Assembly: GCA_964632505.1 (NCBI GenBank)
Contig: CAZWCE010000001.1
Location: 248,001-312,000, forward strand
Length of the DNA stretch: 64,000 nt
Direction of reading: 5' to 3'
Origin: CAZWCE01 sp964632505
GTDB lineage: Bacteria > Planctomycetota > Planctomycetia > Pirellulales > Thermoguttaceae
Shown here: in pieces, positions 18,265 to 26,866 of the stretch
Numbering within the stretch: the stretch's first letter is position 1
Layout: the number at the start of each line of letters is the position of its first letter
Position numbers and translations under genes: made by a program
The notes under the pieces: model-generated
Seen by the model: the letters and a program-made list of their open reading frames with translations, nothing else
Databases searched by the model: none
Told to the model about the DNA's origin: nothing

Positions 18265-18849
18265 ATGCATTACGAAGTCGAAACGAAATACCGGGTACTC
18301 GACCCGCCGGCTCTGGAGGAAAGGCTCCGGAAATTGGGCGTCGCCCTCGGCAAGCCGTGCGAGGAATCGGATCAATTCTACCAGCACCCGTCGCGCGATT
18401 TTTCCAAAACCGACGAGGGGCTGAGAATCCGCCGCTCCGATGATCAATTCTTCATCACCTACAAGGGACCGAAGATCGATTCGAAGACCAAGACCCGCAA
18501 GGAACTCGAACTGCCGATCGACAGCCCCGACCAGGAGACGGGCACGGCGTGGGACACGCTGCTTCGTGCGCTGAGCTTCACGCCCGTCGCGAAAGTCCGC
18601 AAAACGCGCCGACGCGGCAAGATGCTGTTTCAAGGACGTCCCTTCGAAATCACGCTCGACGAGCTGCCGGGACTGGGAACGTTCGCCGAAATCGATACCT
18701 CGGCCGGCGAGGACAACCTCCAAAGCGCCCGCGATGCCCTCTTGGCCCTGGCCGATCAGCTCGGACTCGAAGGAGCACCGATCCGCAGAAGTTACCTGGC
18801 GATGGTCCTGGAACAAGAGATGGAATCGACGGTGGAAGGAGACGCATGA
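18265..18849 (+). CDS. CYTH-domain protein (CyaB/class IV adenylyl cyclase-like)
   Basis: A 194-residue CYTH protein. The hallmark ExExK motif is Glu4-Val-Glu6-Thr-Lys8, and the tunnel-lining pattern follows: 'GLRIRRSDD', 'FITYKGPK', 'TRKELELPI', 'VRKTRR' and 'ITLDELPGLGTFAEID'. Members hydrolyse or bind triphosphates (thiamine triphosphatase, inorganic triphosphatase) or act as class IV adenylyl cyclase; which applies cannot be decided. A GGAG lies about ten bases before the ATG. It stands alone, 155 bases after the nucleoside hydrolase. Confidence 0.9.
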   Translation: MHYEVETKYRVLDPPALEERLRKLGVALGKPCEESDQFYQHPSRDFSKTDEGLRIRRSDDQFFITYKGPKIDSKTKTRKELELPIDSPDQETGTAWDTLLRALSFTPVAKVRKTRRRGKMLFQGRPFEITLDELPGLGTFAEIDTSAGEDNLQSARDALLALADQLGLEGAPIRRSYLAMVLEQEMESTVEGDA

Positions 18850-19067
18850 AGGGGCACTCCGAGACGACGGAAACGGCTTGTTGGTTCCATCGTCCGATTC
18901 CGGGGAATCCACGCCGCTCCCTTTTCGAAAACGTCGGAAATCGATAGCCGCATTTCCTTCTTCTTTTGGCCGGGGCACGCCCTTGGCCGATTTCAAACGC
19001 GCCTGCATCGCGAAGTTTCATTCCGTCTGCAAACTGCCGAAAGAGCGCGTATTGCGGTTTCCGCACG
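18850..19067. other. Spacer before the sulfatase gene
   Basis: The 312 bases between the CYTH and sulfatase genes hold no gene I can support. A clear sigma-70-type promoter is in its last third and is listed separately. Confidence 0.4.
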
Positions 19068-19096
19068 TTGTTTCCTGCTGCGAGGCTCTTTATAAT
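19068..19096 (+). promoter_or_regulatory. Sigma-70-type promoter for the sulfatase gene
   Basis: TTGTTT, a 17-base spacer and a perfect TATAAT lie 65 bases before the sulfatase start. Confidence 0.6.
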
Positions 19097-19161
19097 GGAA
19101 TGGATCCGACTCGATCGAATTCGATTTCTATTTTCGCCTCCAACTTCAGGAAACTTCCGTC

Positions 19162-21063
19162 ATGAAATTTCATCGTATGCTTGCTGCGGCATGGTTCGCC
19201 ACGCTGATCGTTCCGTTTATTTCCGGCACCGCTCGGGCCGAGGATCGGCCGAACATTCTTTGGCTTTCTTGTGAAGACATCAGCCCGCACTTGGGTTGTT
19301 ACGGCTACCCCCTGGCGACCACCCCGCGGCTGGACCGGCTGGCCGCCGAAGGCTCACGGTACGAGAACGCCTTCGTGTGTGCCGGGGTCTGTGCGCCGTG
19401 CCGTTCGACGATCATCACGGGCATGTACCAGACGACGATCGGCACCCATCACATGCGATGCAACGCGCGGTTGCCCGATCACATCGAGCCGTTTCCGATG
19501 TATCTCCGCGAGGCCGGGTATTACTGCACGAACAATGCTAAACAGGATTACCAGTTCAAGACGCCCTCGGGCACGTGGGACGAATCGAGCAACAAGGCAC
19601 ACTGGAAGAACCGACCTGAAGGAGCACCGTTTTTCGCGGTGTTCAACTACACCGGTTGTCACGAGTCGGGCATCGCCGGCGACGGCAAGTACAAGCGCGT
19701 GACCGAGGGGCTCGAGAAACACGACCGCCGGGCCGTCGCCGAGGAGTCGCTCCCGCCGTACTACCCCGACACTCCCGTGGTCCGCGAGGACTGGGGCCGA
19801 TACTACGACGTCATCACCGCGATGGATCGCTGGGTCGCCGAACGGCTCGCCGAACTCGACGAGGCCGGACTGGCCGACGAGACGGTCGTCATCTTCTGGT
19901 CCGATCACGGGGTGGGGCTTCCAAGGGCGAAACGATGGCTCTACGATTCCGGCATGCGCGTGCCGGTGATCGTGCGGATGCCCGAGAAGTACCGCGTGGG
20001 CGATCAGGGCAAGCCCGACTCGGTGAGTGATCAAATGATCAGTTTGATGGACCTCGGCCCGACGACGATGAACCTGGCCGGAGTGGCGATTCCCGAAACC
20101 ATGCAGGGTCGGCCGTTTCTGGGACCGAATCTGCCCGAACCGCGACAGTATGTCTTCGGGGCCCGCGATCGGATGGACGAGCGGTACGACATCATCCGCG
20201 CGGTCCGCGACAAACGCTACAAATACCTGCGGAACTATCAGCCGTACAAGACGTACTACCAGTACATGAACACGCCGGAGAAGGGTCGCACCATGCAGGA
20301 GATCCGCCGGGTGCAAAAGGAAGGCACCGCCTCGCCGGGCGTCGCGAAGTTTCTCGTACCCAACAAGCCGATCGAAGAACTGTACGACACGGTGGCCGAT
20401 CCCCACGAGATGAACAACCTGGCCGACGATCCCCAATACGGCGACGTGCTCCGACGGATGCGCGAGGCCCACCTCGACTGGGTCGCGCGGACCCGCGACA
20501 TCGGACTGATGCCCGAGGCGGAAATCAACGCCCGGGAGGAAAAGGTCGGCAGCGCTTGGGCCATTCTCAACGCCCGCGACGATGCGATCGCCTACATGGA
20601 CCGCATTCGCATGGCCTCCTCGCTCTCGCTCGAGGGCGACGAAGCCCTGCCGGAGATGCAATCGCTCTTGGACGACTCCGACGCAGTGGTGCGGTACTGG
20701 GCCTGCGTGGGGATCGGGAATCTCGGCGAGCAAGCCTCGGAAGTGGGCGATCAGGTGAAGCCGCTCTTGGACGATGAATCGGCGAACGTGCGCGTGGCGG
20801 CGGCTCGGGCACTGGCGGCGATGGGCCGACACGCCGAAGCGTTCCCCACGCTGGTCGAGGTGCTCGACGACGGCACGCAATGGGCCCGACTGCACGCGGC
20901 GATCGTCCTTGATGAAATGGACCAGGAGGCCATGCCGCTGGTCGAGGCGATGAAGCGCAACAAGGCCTATCGCGACGGCATGGTCGCCCGCGGCAAGTAC
21001 ACCGTTCGCGTGCTTAATCGGGCACTCAACGAAATGCTCGGCACCAACAACACGGTGCGGTGA
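19162..21063 (+). CDS. Secreted formylglycine sulfatase with C-terminal HEAT repeats
   Basis: A 633-residue exported sulfatase. A signal peptide spans residues 1-26 (cleavage after 'ARA'). The alkaline-phosphatase-like core runs to about residue 450: 'RPNILWLSCEDISPHLGCYG' supplies the metal aspartate, and 'CAPCRSTIITG' at 77-87 is the C-x-P-x-R formylglycine motif, with Cys77 the residue to be converted. 'WSDHGVGLPRAKRWLYDSG' is the second metal site. About residues 490-620 form several HEAT-like helical repeats ('LPEMQSLLDDSDAVVRYWAC', 'VKPLLDDESANVRVAAARAL'), a combination seen in planctomycete sulfatases. It would remove sulfate esters from polysaccharides, consistent with GH16 and heparinase-like genes 5 kb away. 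A strong promoter precedes it. Confidence 0.93.
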   Translation: MKFHRMLAAAWFATLIVPFISGTARAEDRPNILWLSCEDISPHLGCYGYPLATTPRLDRLAAEGSRYENAFVCAGVCAPCRSTIITGMYQTTIGTHHMRCNARLPDHIEPFPMYLREAGYYCTNNAKQDYQFKTPSGTWDESSNKAHWKNRPEGAPFFAVFNYTGCHESGIAGDGKYKRVTEGLEKHDRRAVAEESLPPYYPDTPVVREDWGRYYDVITAMDRWVAERLAELDEAGLADETVVIFWSDHGVGLPRAKRWLYDSGMRVPVIVRMPEKYRVGDQGKPDSVSDQMISLMDLGPTTMNLAGVAIPETMQGRPFLGPNLPEPRQYVFGARDRMDERYDIIRAVRDKRYKYLRNYQPYKTYYQYMNTPEKGRTMQEIRRVQKEGTASPGVAKFLVPNKPIEELYDTVADPHEMNNLADDPQYGDVLRRMREAHLDWVARTRDIGLMPEAEINAREEKVGSAWAILNARDDAIAYMDRIRMASSLSLEGDEALPEMQSLLDDSDAVVRYWACVGIGNLGEQASEVGDQVKPLLDDESANVRVAAARALAAMGRHAEAFPTLVEVLDDGTQWARLHAAIVLDEMDQEAMPLVEAMKRNKAYRDGMVARGKYTVRVLNRALNEMLGTNNTVR

Positions 21064-21069
21064 GAAGGA

Positions 21070-21085
21070 GATCGGAAAACCGATC
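21070..21085. terminator. Short hairpin between convergent genes
   Basis: GATCGG-aaaa-CCGATC forms a perfect six-base stem just after the sulfatase stop codon and before the end of the opposing gene. There is no T-run, so termination is uncertain. Confidence 0.25.
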
Positions 21086-21124
21086 CGCCCGGTATCCGGT
21101 GGGAAAAATGGTCCGCCGGGAGCC

Positions 21125-21553
21125 TTACGGCCGCGGGGGAGGATTGTCCTGGTCGCCGGCCTGCCAGGGATTGCCGCTTTCCTCGGCCGGCGGTTTCGGC
21201 TCCTGGAACCCCTCGTCGTCATATTCGATGGGGGGCTCTCCTTGTCGGATCGGCTTCGATTGCGTGATGCCGATGACGACGACGAGAAAGACCGCCCCGA
21301 GAATGAGCGCGGCATCGATCACCCAAGCCCAGCTCTGCAAATCCTGCACTTGTGTCGGATCCTCTCCGTTCAGAACTTTCAAAAACCCGATCAGGAATCC
21401 TGTCGCAAAAGCGAGGGGGAACACGGCGAGCATGATCAAGCCGACCGTGATCGCCGCTCCACCTCGAAGCTCCTTGTTCTTGGAGACTTTGAACTCCCTT
21501 TTCACCAGAACGATAATGCCCAATACGAATAGCCCGATTTCAAGGATACACAT
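21125..21553 (-). CDS. Small membrane protein, unknown function
   Basis: A 142-residue protein with three hydrophobic helices (about residues 3-17, 32-58 and 75-97) and a proline- and acid-rich tail ('PPIEYDDEGFQEPKPPAEES'). The start at the ATG at 21553 follows a GGTGGGG stretch; the open frame continues upstream but without a ribosome binding site. I do not recognise a family. It lies tail to tail with the sulfatase and upstream of it, on the same strand, is the NfeD-like gene. Confidence 0.65.
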   Translation of the reverse strand: MCILEIGLFVLGIIVLVKREFKVSKNKELRGGAAITVGLIMLAVFPLAFATGFLIGFLKVLNGEDPTQVQDLQSWAWVIDAALILGAVFLVVVIGITQSKPIRQGEPPIEYDDEGFQEPKPPAEESGNPWQAGDQDNPPPRP

Positions 21554-21689
21554 TTGACACCCCACCTTTTTTGGGAAAAGAAAAAAAGTTAATCCGCCAC
21601 CCACATCATCTTCGGGGAAATGAATCCGTTCATTCCCCGTCAACCAACACACTTTCTTCCCTGGCCGATCGCTGAACCCCGATCTCCGT

Positions 21690-23930
21690 TCAGTCCGACT
21701 CTTCGACCGCGTCGACGACGACGCGATTGCCGTGCACCTTGACGACCTTGACGAGTTGGTGGGGATCGATCAGATCGCCGTCGGCCACGACGCTGACCAC
21801 CTCCTCGCCGAACTGCACCCGACCGGAGGGAACCAGCGGGGTGACCGTCGTTCCGGTTTGGCCGAGCAAATGATCGTACCGGGCGAGTCGTTCCGACTCG
21901 CGGACCCGTTCATCGTCGGTCGGCTTGTTCCATTGGTTCATCCATTCGGCCCCGGCCAGGAGCATCATGATGCCCCCGAGCCCCGAGACGGCCATCACCG
22001 TGAGCGAACTGAGGAAGACCTCGAACTGGTAGGAATTCCTCGGCAGGACGAACGTTTGCCCCGCCAGAACGAGCGAGGCGATGATCGCCATGATGCCGCC
22101 GACGCCGAAAACGCCGAATCCCGGGATGACGAAGATCTCCATCAGAAGCGAGGCGACTCCCGCCAGAAAGAGGAGAGCCTCGAGCCAGCCGGCCGTTCCG
22201 TCGAGATAGTTGCTCCAGAAGAACAAGAGGAAGCAGAAGGCGGCCATGAATCCGCCGATCCCCAATCCCGGCGATTGCATCTCGAACCAGATCGCCCCAA
22301 AGCCCAGAAGCAGCAGGATGGTCGCCAGCGACGGCGAGGCGAGGGCGCGGATCAACTTGTCGGCCCAACCCGGCTTCAGGAGTGTCGGGTCGTCGCTCAA
22401 TCCGTAGAGCTGCTTGAATTCAGCGAAGTTCTCCACCGTCTGATCGGCCAGCCAGTAGCCCACCGCGTCCTCGCCGTCGGTCTCGAACGGTTCGCCGTCG
22501 ATGGTCACCTGCGCCTGCCGGTTCCAGGCGTCGGGGTTCGGCTGCTCCCGGAGCTCCTCTTCGCAGAAGTATTCGGCGAACAGCGGATCGTCGTCCCGCG
22601 TGTACTTGAAGACGGTCAGCTCGGAGTCGATCATCGCCACCGGCAGCGACCAGGACCGTTGCGTCGCCCGGGTGAACAATTCCGCGATGGTCCGCCGGGC
22701 GTCGTCGATCCGGTCCGGTTCGTAGAAGCCGGCGCCCTCGCCGCCGAGGATCGCCTCGGGCGCCATCACCACTTCGTTGCATGCCAGGGCGATCAGTGCG
22801 GCATCGGAACGTGCCTGCTCGGGAATGTAGGCGACGGTCCGGACCTCTTGAGGATCGAGGTCGGCGGTCAGGTAACCGGCCAATTGCAGGCTACCGGTGA
22901 GTGAACCTCCGGCGGAATCGATCCAAAGGCAGACGAACGAGGCGGCCGGGCCTTCCTCACCCTCGACCGCCGCATCGATCTGACGCTGCCACTGCGAAAC
23001 ACGATCCGGAGTGATCGCCCCGATCACATCGATCCGAACCGACCGTCCCTTCTCGGGAAAATCGGTCCAGACCTCGAGCGTTTCCGGAGGAATGCCGATC
23101 GCCCGGGCGAGTTGCGTGGTCGTATCGGCCAGATAGTCAACCCAACCGAGTTGCCGCGCCTCGGTTCCGGAAAAGATGCCCGGCTGACCGGCCGGAATCA
23201 ACTCCTCCGGGTCGCCGATGATTTCCTCTTCCTTCTCCAGTTCGGCGAGCCGCGATTCGGCGATCAACCGGGTGCCGCTTTCGGTTTCGACCTTCACCAG
23301 CGCGATCGACGGATCGACCAGCTTCCGGGCGAGAGCTTCCGGGGCGGTCTTTTTCCGACCAGCGATCTCCTCGTACGCCTGGAGCACCGTTTTCGAAGCC
23401 TTCCCCTCGGTGGTTTTCGCCGGCCCGAGCTCCGCCTCCGCGGTGACGATGCATTCATCGCAGGCGAGCATCGGCAAGAGCACGTGGCCTCGGAGCGATT
23501 GCGGCACGAACGCGACGGTCGTCATCCCGGCGAACGTTCCGTCGGTCAGCATGTCGGCCAGTTCGAACGAGGCCCCGAACTCGCTGTTCTGCCCGTACTC
23601 CTCCTGCCCCTGGGGAACGACGAAGCGAAGGATCAGGTAGGTACGCTCATGGACGTGCCGCTTTTCCGATTCCCGCAGCCGCAAAAGACGTCGGCGGAGT
23701 TGTTGGTACGACCGGCCCTCCAGCGGCAGAGGCACCTCGACCAGATACCCCACCGGCGGAACGTCCTCTTCCGTTTCGGCTTCCGGCGACGGGGAGCCGT
23801 CGGCGTTGGACGGCGCGTTTTCGGCCTCTTGCACGGCCTCGTCGCTGAACAGGAGGCAGGGGGGGAACGTGAAAAACAACAGCACGCCTCCGAAGAGAGT
23901 CGAGGTGTGAAGAAGTGTCCGGAGAGTCAT
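21690..23930 (-). CDS. Double-protease NfeD-family membrane protein
   Basis: A 746-residue exported membrane protein: signal segment about 8-30, two tandem ClpP/SppA-like domains, four to five membrane helices (about residues 525-665) and a C-terminal NfeD OB-fold domain (about 685-746, 'GTTVTPLVPSGRVQFGEEVV'). The second protease domain keeps the serine (Ser375 in 'ARSDAALIALACNE'). The first domain has 'RGHVLLPMLACDE' at the same place with Gly instead of Ser (about residue 147), so it looks inactive. NfeD proteins partner with stomatins in membrane quality control, but no stomatin gene is adjacent. The open frame extends upstream beyond 23930, but the signal peptide and an AAGG box fix the ATG there. 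A promoter sits upstream. Confidence 0.85.
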   Translation of the reverse strand: MTLRTLLHTSTLFGGVLLFFTFPPCLLFSDEAVQEAENAPSNADGSPSPEAETEEDVPPVGYLVEVPLPLEGRSYQQLRRRLLRLRESEKRHVHERTYLILRFVVPQGQEEYGQNSEFGASFELADMLTDGTFAGMTTVAFVPQSLRGHVLLPMLACDECIVTAEAELGPAKTTEGKASKTVLQAYEEIAGRKKTAPEALARKLVDPSIALVKVETESGTRLIAESRLAELEKEEEIIGDPEELIPAGQPGIFSGTEARQLGWVDYLADTTTQLARAIGIPPETLEVWTDFPEKGRSVRIDVIGAITPDRVSQWQRQIDAAVEGEEGPAASFVCLWIDSAGGSLTGSLQLAGYLTADLDPQEVRTVAYIPEQARSDAALIALACNEVVMAPEAILGGEGAGFYEPDRIDDARRTIAELFTRATQRSWSLPVAMIDSELTVFKYTRDDDPLFAEYFCEEELREQPNPDAWNRQAQVTIDGEPFETDGEDAVGYWLADQTVENFAEFKQLYGLSDDPTLLKPGWADKLIRALASPSLATILLLLGFGAIWFEMQSPGLGIGGFMAAFCFLLFFWSNYLDGTAGWLEALLFLAGVASLLMEIFVIPGFGVFGVGGIMAIIASLVLAGQTFVLPRNSYQFEVFLSSLTVMAVSGLGGIMMLLAGAEWMNQWNKPTDDERVRESERLARYDHLLGQTGTTVTPLVPSGRVQFGEEVVSVVADGDLIDPHQLVKVVKVHGNRVVVDAVEESD

Positions 23931-23991
23931 ATTTCTGAACCTTTTTCCATGGGGATCGATCCGTGCGACCGAGCGTTCATTCCTTTCGCCC

Positions 23992-24020
23992 ATTATGCCG
24001 GGCGGAAGAATCGACATCAA
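23992..24020 (-). promoter_or_regulatory. Sigma-70-type promoter for the NfeD-family gene
   Basis: On the minus strand TTGATG (24020-24015), a 17-base spacer and CATAAT (23997-23992) lie about 60 bases before the start. Confidence 0.55.
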
Positions 24021-24115
24021 GACGATTGAGAAAAATGATCGACGTTTCCAGGTGGGGCGATCCTTCATCCGTTGATCGTCATCTTCCTCACGAGAAATCT
24101 TTCGGGGTGTTTTCC

Positions 24116-24143
24116 TTGAAGTGCTTCCACAAATCGGTAATAT
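24116..24143 (+). promoter_or_regulatory. Possible promoter for the metF-metV gene
   Basis: TTGAAG, a 16-base spacer and TAATAT lie about 120 bases before the start codon. Confidence 0.4.
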
Positions 24144-24264
24144 TATTAGGGACTCCCTCCGCGTCCGTAACCTCGGGCATTCGCGGGGCCCTCCTTCGAT
24201 CCCATCCCCCTTGCGAGCCGTTTTTCGGTCTGGCCGGAAACCCCACCATCGACAGGAAGACTTC

Positions 24265-25866
24265 ATGAGCACCTCGACCGAGAAAATCCCATTTCGCCGG
24301 CAGATCCAATCGGAAGCGTTCGTCTACGGAGCCGAAGTCGTCACGCAGCGCGGCATCGCGCCGTCCCAAACCCCGGCCCGGAGCGCCTCGCTCGCCGAAG
24401 CGCTGCTCTCCGACCCCCGAATCGCCTGGGTCTCGGTGACCGACAATCCCGGCGGCGCGCCGATGCTCCCGCCCGACTGGCTGACCTCCAAATACCCGCA
24501 CTGGGCCGAAGCGTTGGTGATCCATCTGACCTGCAAGGATCTGAACCGCACGGGACTGGAATCGACCGCCTGGCGCTACGCCGCCCAAGGTACTTGGAAT
24601 GTACTGGCCCTGACCGGCGACTACGCCACGGTCGGCTTTCACGGCATTCCCAGCGGAGTCTTCGATCTCGATTCGGTCGGACTGATCACCCTCCTGGAAT
24701 CGATGAACCGGGGGCTCGAAGTGCCCGGTCGTCGAGGAAACATGGAGACCTTGCCGGCCACCGATTTCTTCGTCGGCTGCGCCGTCTCGCCTTTCAAACG
24801 TTACGAACGCGAGCTGTTGCCGCAGTTTTTCAAGCTGCTCCGGAAGATTCGGGCCGGCGCCCGATGGGTCCTGCCGCAGTTGGGTTACGACATGCGGAAG
24901 TTCCACGAGATCAAGCTCTTTCTCCAAGCGAACGGGCTGGACGAGATTCCCGTGTTGGGAAATGTCTATCTCCTGACCCGAGGGGTCGCGAGGATGTTCC
25001 ACCGCGGCCGGCTGGCCGGTTGCGTCGTCAGCGACGAACTGCTCGAAGCGGCCGAGAAATACGGCGCCGGAGAAGACAAGGGCCGTGCGTTCTTCCGTGA
25101 GTTGGCCGCCAAGCAGTTGGCCGTATTCAAGGGGCTCGGCTTCGCCGGAGGTTACCTCGGCGGCATCTCGAAGCCGGAGACGTTCTTCGACATCATCGAA
25201 CAGGCCGAGCGCTTCGGCGAGGACGATTGGAAACAGTTCCTGCCGGAAATCACCTATTCCCTGCCGGACGAATTCTTTCTGTTCGAGCACGATCCCGAGA
25301 CCGGGCAAAGTTCGCCCGATGCGATCAATCGGGAGTATCTCCGTTCGCTCGAGTTGCGTCCGAAAAGCGAGTTCAACTCGCTCTCTTATCGGCTTTCGCG
25401 ACTTGTGCACCAGCTCGCCTTCACCCGCGACAAGGCCCTCTACGGCCCCCTTCGAGGGCTGTATCGTCGTTGGGACCGCGCCGACAAGCCGAAGCCGATG
25501 TTCCGCCTGGCCAATCTGATCGAGAAGAGCTCGAAGTGGGCTCTGTACGGATGTGAAGACTGCGGCGATTGCAGCCTCCCGGAGACGACCTATCTCTGCC
25601 CGCGAAGCGCCTGCGAGAAGGGACAGCGGAACGGCCCCTGCGGCGGCTCGCGCGACGGGCGTTGCGAAGTCCGCGAGGAACGCGAATGCCTCTGGGCGAT
25701 CGCCTACGACCGCAGCAAGCGGTACGGCGAAACCGAACCCTTGCGCGATCGCGACACGGTGATTCACAATCCCGAGCTTGAGGGAACCTCCTCGTGGGCC
25801 AATTTCTATCTCGAGCGGGACCACCAAGGCGGCAAGAAATCGCCCGAAAAAACGTCCGAAGATTGA
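24265..25866 (+). CDS. Methylenetetrahydrofolate reductase fused to MetV-like cysteine-rich domain
   Basis: A 533-residue cytoplasmic protein. Residues about 15-310 are a flavin-dependent methylenetetrahydrofolate reductase (MetF) barrel: 'VYGAEVVTQRG' with the catalytic-type Glu, 'VSVTDNPGG', 'VLALTGDYAT' and 'FFVGCAVSPF' follow the family order. The C-terminal part (about 425-490) is a cysteine-rich domain of the MTHFR C-terminal type: 'YGCEDCGDCSLPETTYLCP' and 'KGQRNGPCGG', which is the MetV signature that binds zinc or an iron-sulfur cluster in acetogens. AGGAAG lies six bases before the ATG at 24265. The next gene is a pterin-dependent methyltransferase, so this pair handles methyl-tetrahydrofolate. 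Standard bacterial MetF is about 300 residues and lacks the extra part. Confidence 0.85.
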   Translation: MSTSTEKIPFRRQIQSEAFVYGAEVVTQRGIAPSQTPARSASLAEALLSDPRIAWVSVTDNPGGAPMLPPDWLTSKYPHWAEALVIHLTCKDLNRTGLESTAWRYAAQGTWNVLALTGDYATVGFHGIPSGVFDLDSVGLITLLESMNRGLEVPGRRGNMETLPATDFFVGCAVSPFKRYERELLPQFFKLLRKIRAGARWVLPQLGYDMRKFHEIKLFLQANGLDEIPVLGNVYLLTRGVARMFHRGRLAGCVVSDELLEAAEKYGAGEDKGRAFFRELAAKQLAVFKGLGFAGGYLGGISKPETFFDIIEQAERFGEDDWKQFLPEITYSLPDEFFLFEHDPETGQSSPDAINREYLRSLELRPKSEFNSLSYRLSRLVHQLAFTRDKALYGPLRGLYRRWDRADKPKPMFRLANLIEKSSKWALYGCEDCGDCSLPETTYLCPRSACEKGQRNGPCGGSRDGRCEVREERECLWAIAYDRSKRYGETEPLRDRDTVIHNPELEGTSSWANFYLERDHQGGKKSPEKTSED

Positions 25867-25978
25867 CGCAGCCGACGTTTTCGCTTAGACTCCAACCTGC
25901 GGTTTTTCCGCCTTGGCCCTTCCGGTCCGCGCCTCGGTGCACCATCCAAGTTTTCGAGATCTGCAAGGAGAAAGAATT

Positions 25979-26848
25979 ATGGCAATCGAAGGCCTTTCCA
26001 TCATCGGCGAATCGATCAACGACTCGGTCCCTTCCACGAACAAACTCTTCGAGGCGGGCGATATCGACGGGCTTCTCGAACTGGCCGGCATGCAGGACGA
26101 ACGGGGAGCCGCCTACATCGACGTGAACGTCGGTCCACGTTCCTCGGAATTCATGGGCGAAATGGTCCGCAAAGTGCAGGAAGTCACCTCCAAGCCGCTT
26201 TCGGTCGACACGCCGGATGCCGATCTCGCCCGGGCGGGGCTCGAAGCCTACTCCCCGGAAAAGGCCCAAGGAAAGAAGCCGATCCTCAACTCGATCTCTC
26301 CCTTGCGGATGGAAATGTTCGATCTGTACCCGATCGAACCGTTTCGGCCGATCCTGCTCTGCAGCGAGCAGATGATCGACGGCAAGTCGGGGCCGTGCCG
26401 CACCGCCGAAGAGACGCACGCGACCGCCAAGATGCTCGTGAAAACGTTCCTCGAGAAGTGCGGCGGCGCGACGCTCGACGACTGCATCATCGATCCCGGC
26501 ATCGCTCCGATCGGAACCGACAGCGAAGACAACATCCACCGGCTCATGGCCGCCATGCAGCTCATCCACGACGATCCCGGACTCGACGGCGTCCATGCCT
26601 CGGTCGGCCTGAGCAACTTCACCGTCATGCTGCCGGCGAAGCGGTCCGACGGCAGCCGGGTCAAAAGCCCCCTGGAGAGCGCTTTTCTGACCCGGGCCAT
26701 GCCGCTGGGGCTCGACATGGTCATCGGATCGGTCAAGCGGAAGTACGAAAAACTCCCCGACGACCACCCCGCGATGGTCTGCTTCGACGAATGCCTCCAG
26801 CGGAGTGGATTCGACGTGATCATGCGGGTCTCGGAATTCTACAAGTAA
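25979..26848 (+). CDS. Pterin-binding methyltransferase (AcsE/MtgA-like, methyl-H4folate:corrinoid type)
   Basis: A 289-residue TIM barrel of the dihydropteroate synthase-like pterin-binding family. 'GAAYIDVNVGPR', 'PLSVDTPDADL', 'PILNSISP', 'DPGIAPIGTD' and 'SVGLSNFTVMLP' match methyltetrahydrofolate:corrinoid/iron-sulfur protein methyltransferase AcsE and its relative MtgA more than DHPS: the loop carrying the sulfonamide-binding residues is absent. AAGGAG sits eight bases before the ATG. Its 112-base distance from the MetF-MetV gene and shared strand suggest one transcript. No corrinoid protein or CO dehydrogenase genes lie in the window. The partner could be encoded elsewhere. Its 3' end is 18 bases from the convergent dehydrogenase gene. 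Confidence 0.82.
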   Translation: MAIEGLSIIGESINDSVPSTNKLFEAGDIDGLLELAGMQDERGAAYIDVNVGPRSSEFMGEMVRKVQEVTSKPLSVDTPDADLARAGLEAYSPEKAQGKKPILNSISPLRMEMFDLYPIEPFRPILLCSEQMIDGKSGPCRTAEETHATAKMLVKTFLEKCGGATLDDCIIDPGIAPIGTDSEDNIHRLMAAMQLIHDDPGLDGVHASVGLSNFTVMLPAKRSDGSRVKSPLESAFLTRAMPLGLDMVIGSVKRKYEKLPDDHPAMVCFDECLQRSGFDVIMRVSEFYK

Positions 26849-26866
26849 TCGCCGAGGAACGCTCCG

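Noticed and set aside
19354..21315. 653-residue minus-strand open frame opposite the sulfatase
   Set aside because: Shadow of the sulfatase gene, with His/Arg-rich composition and no motifs.
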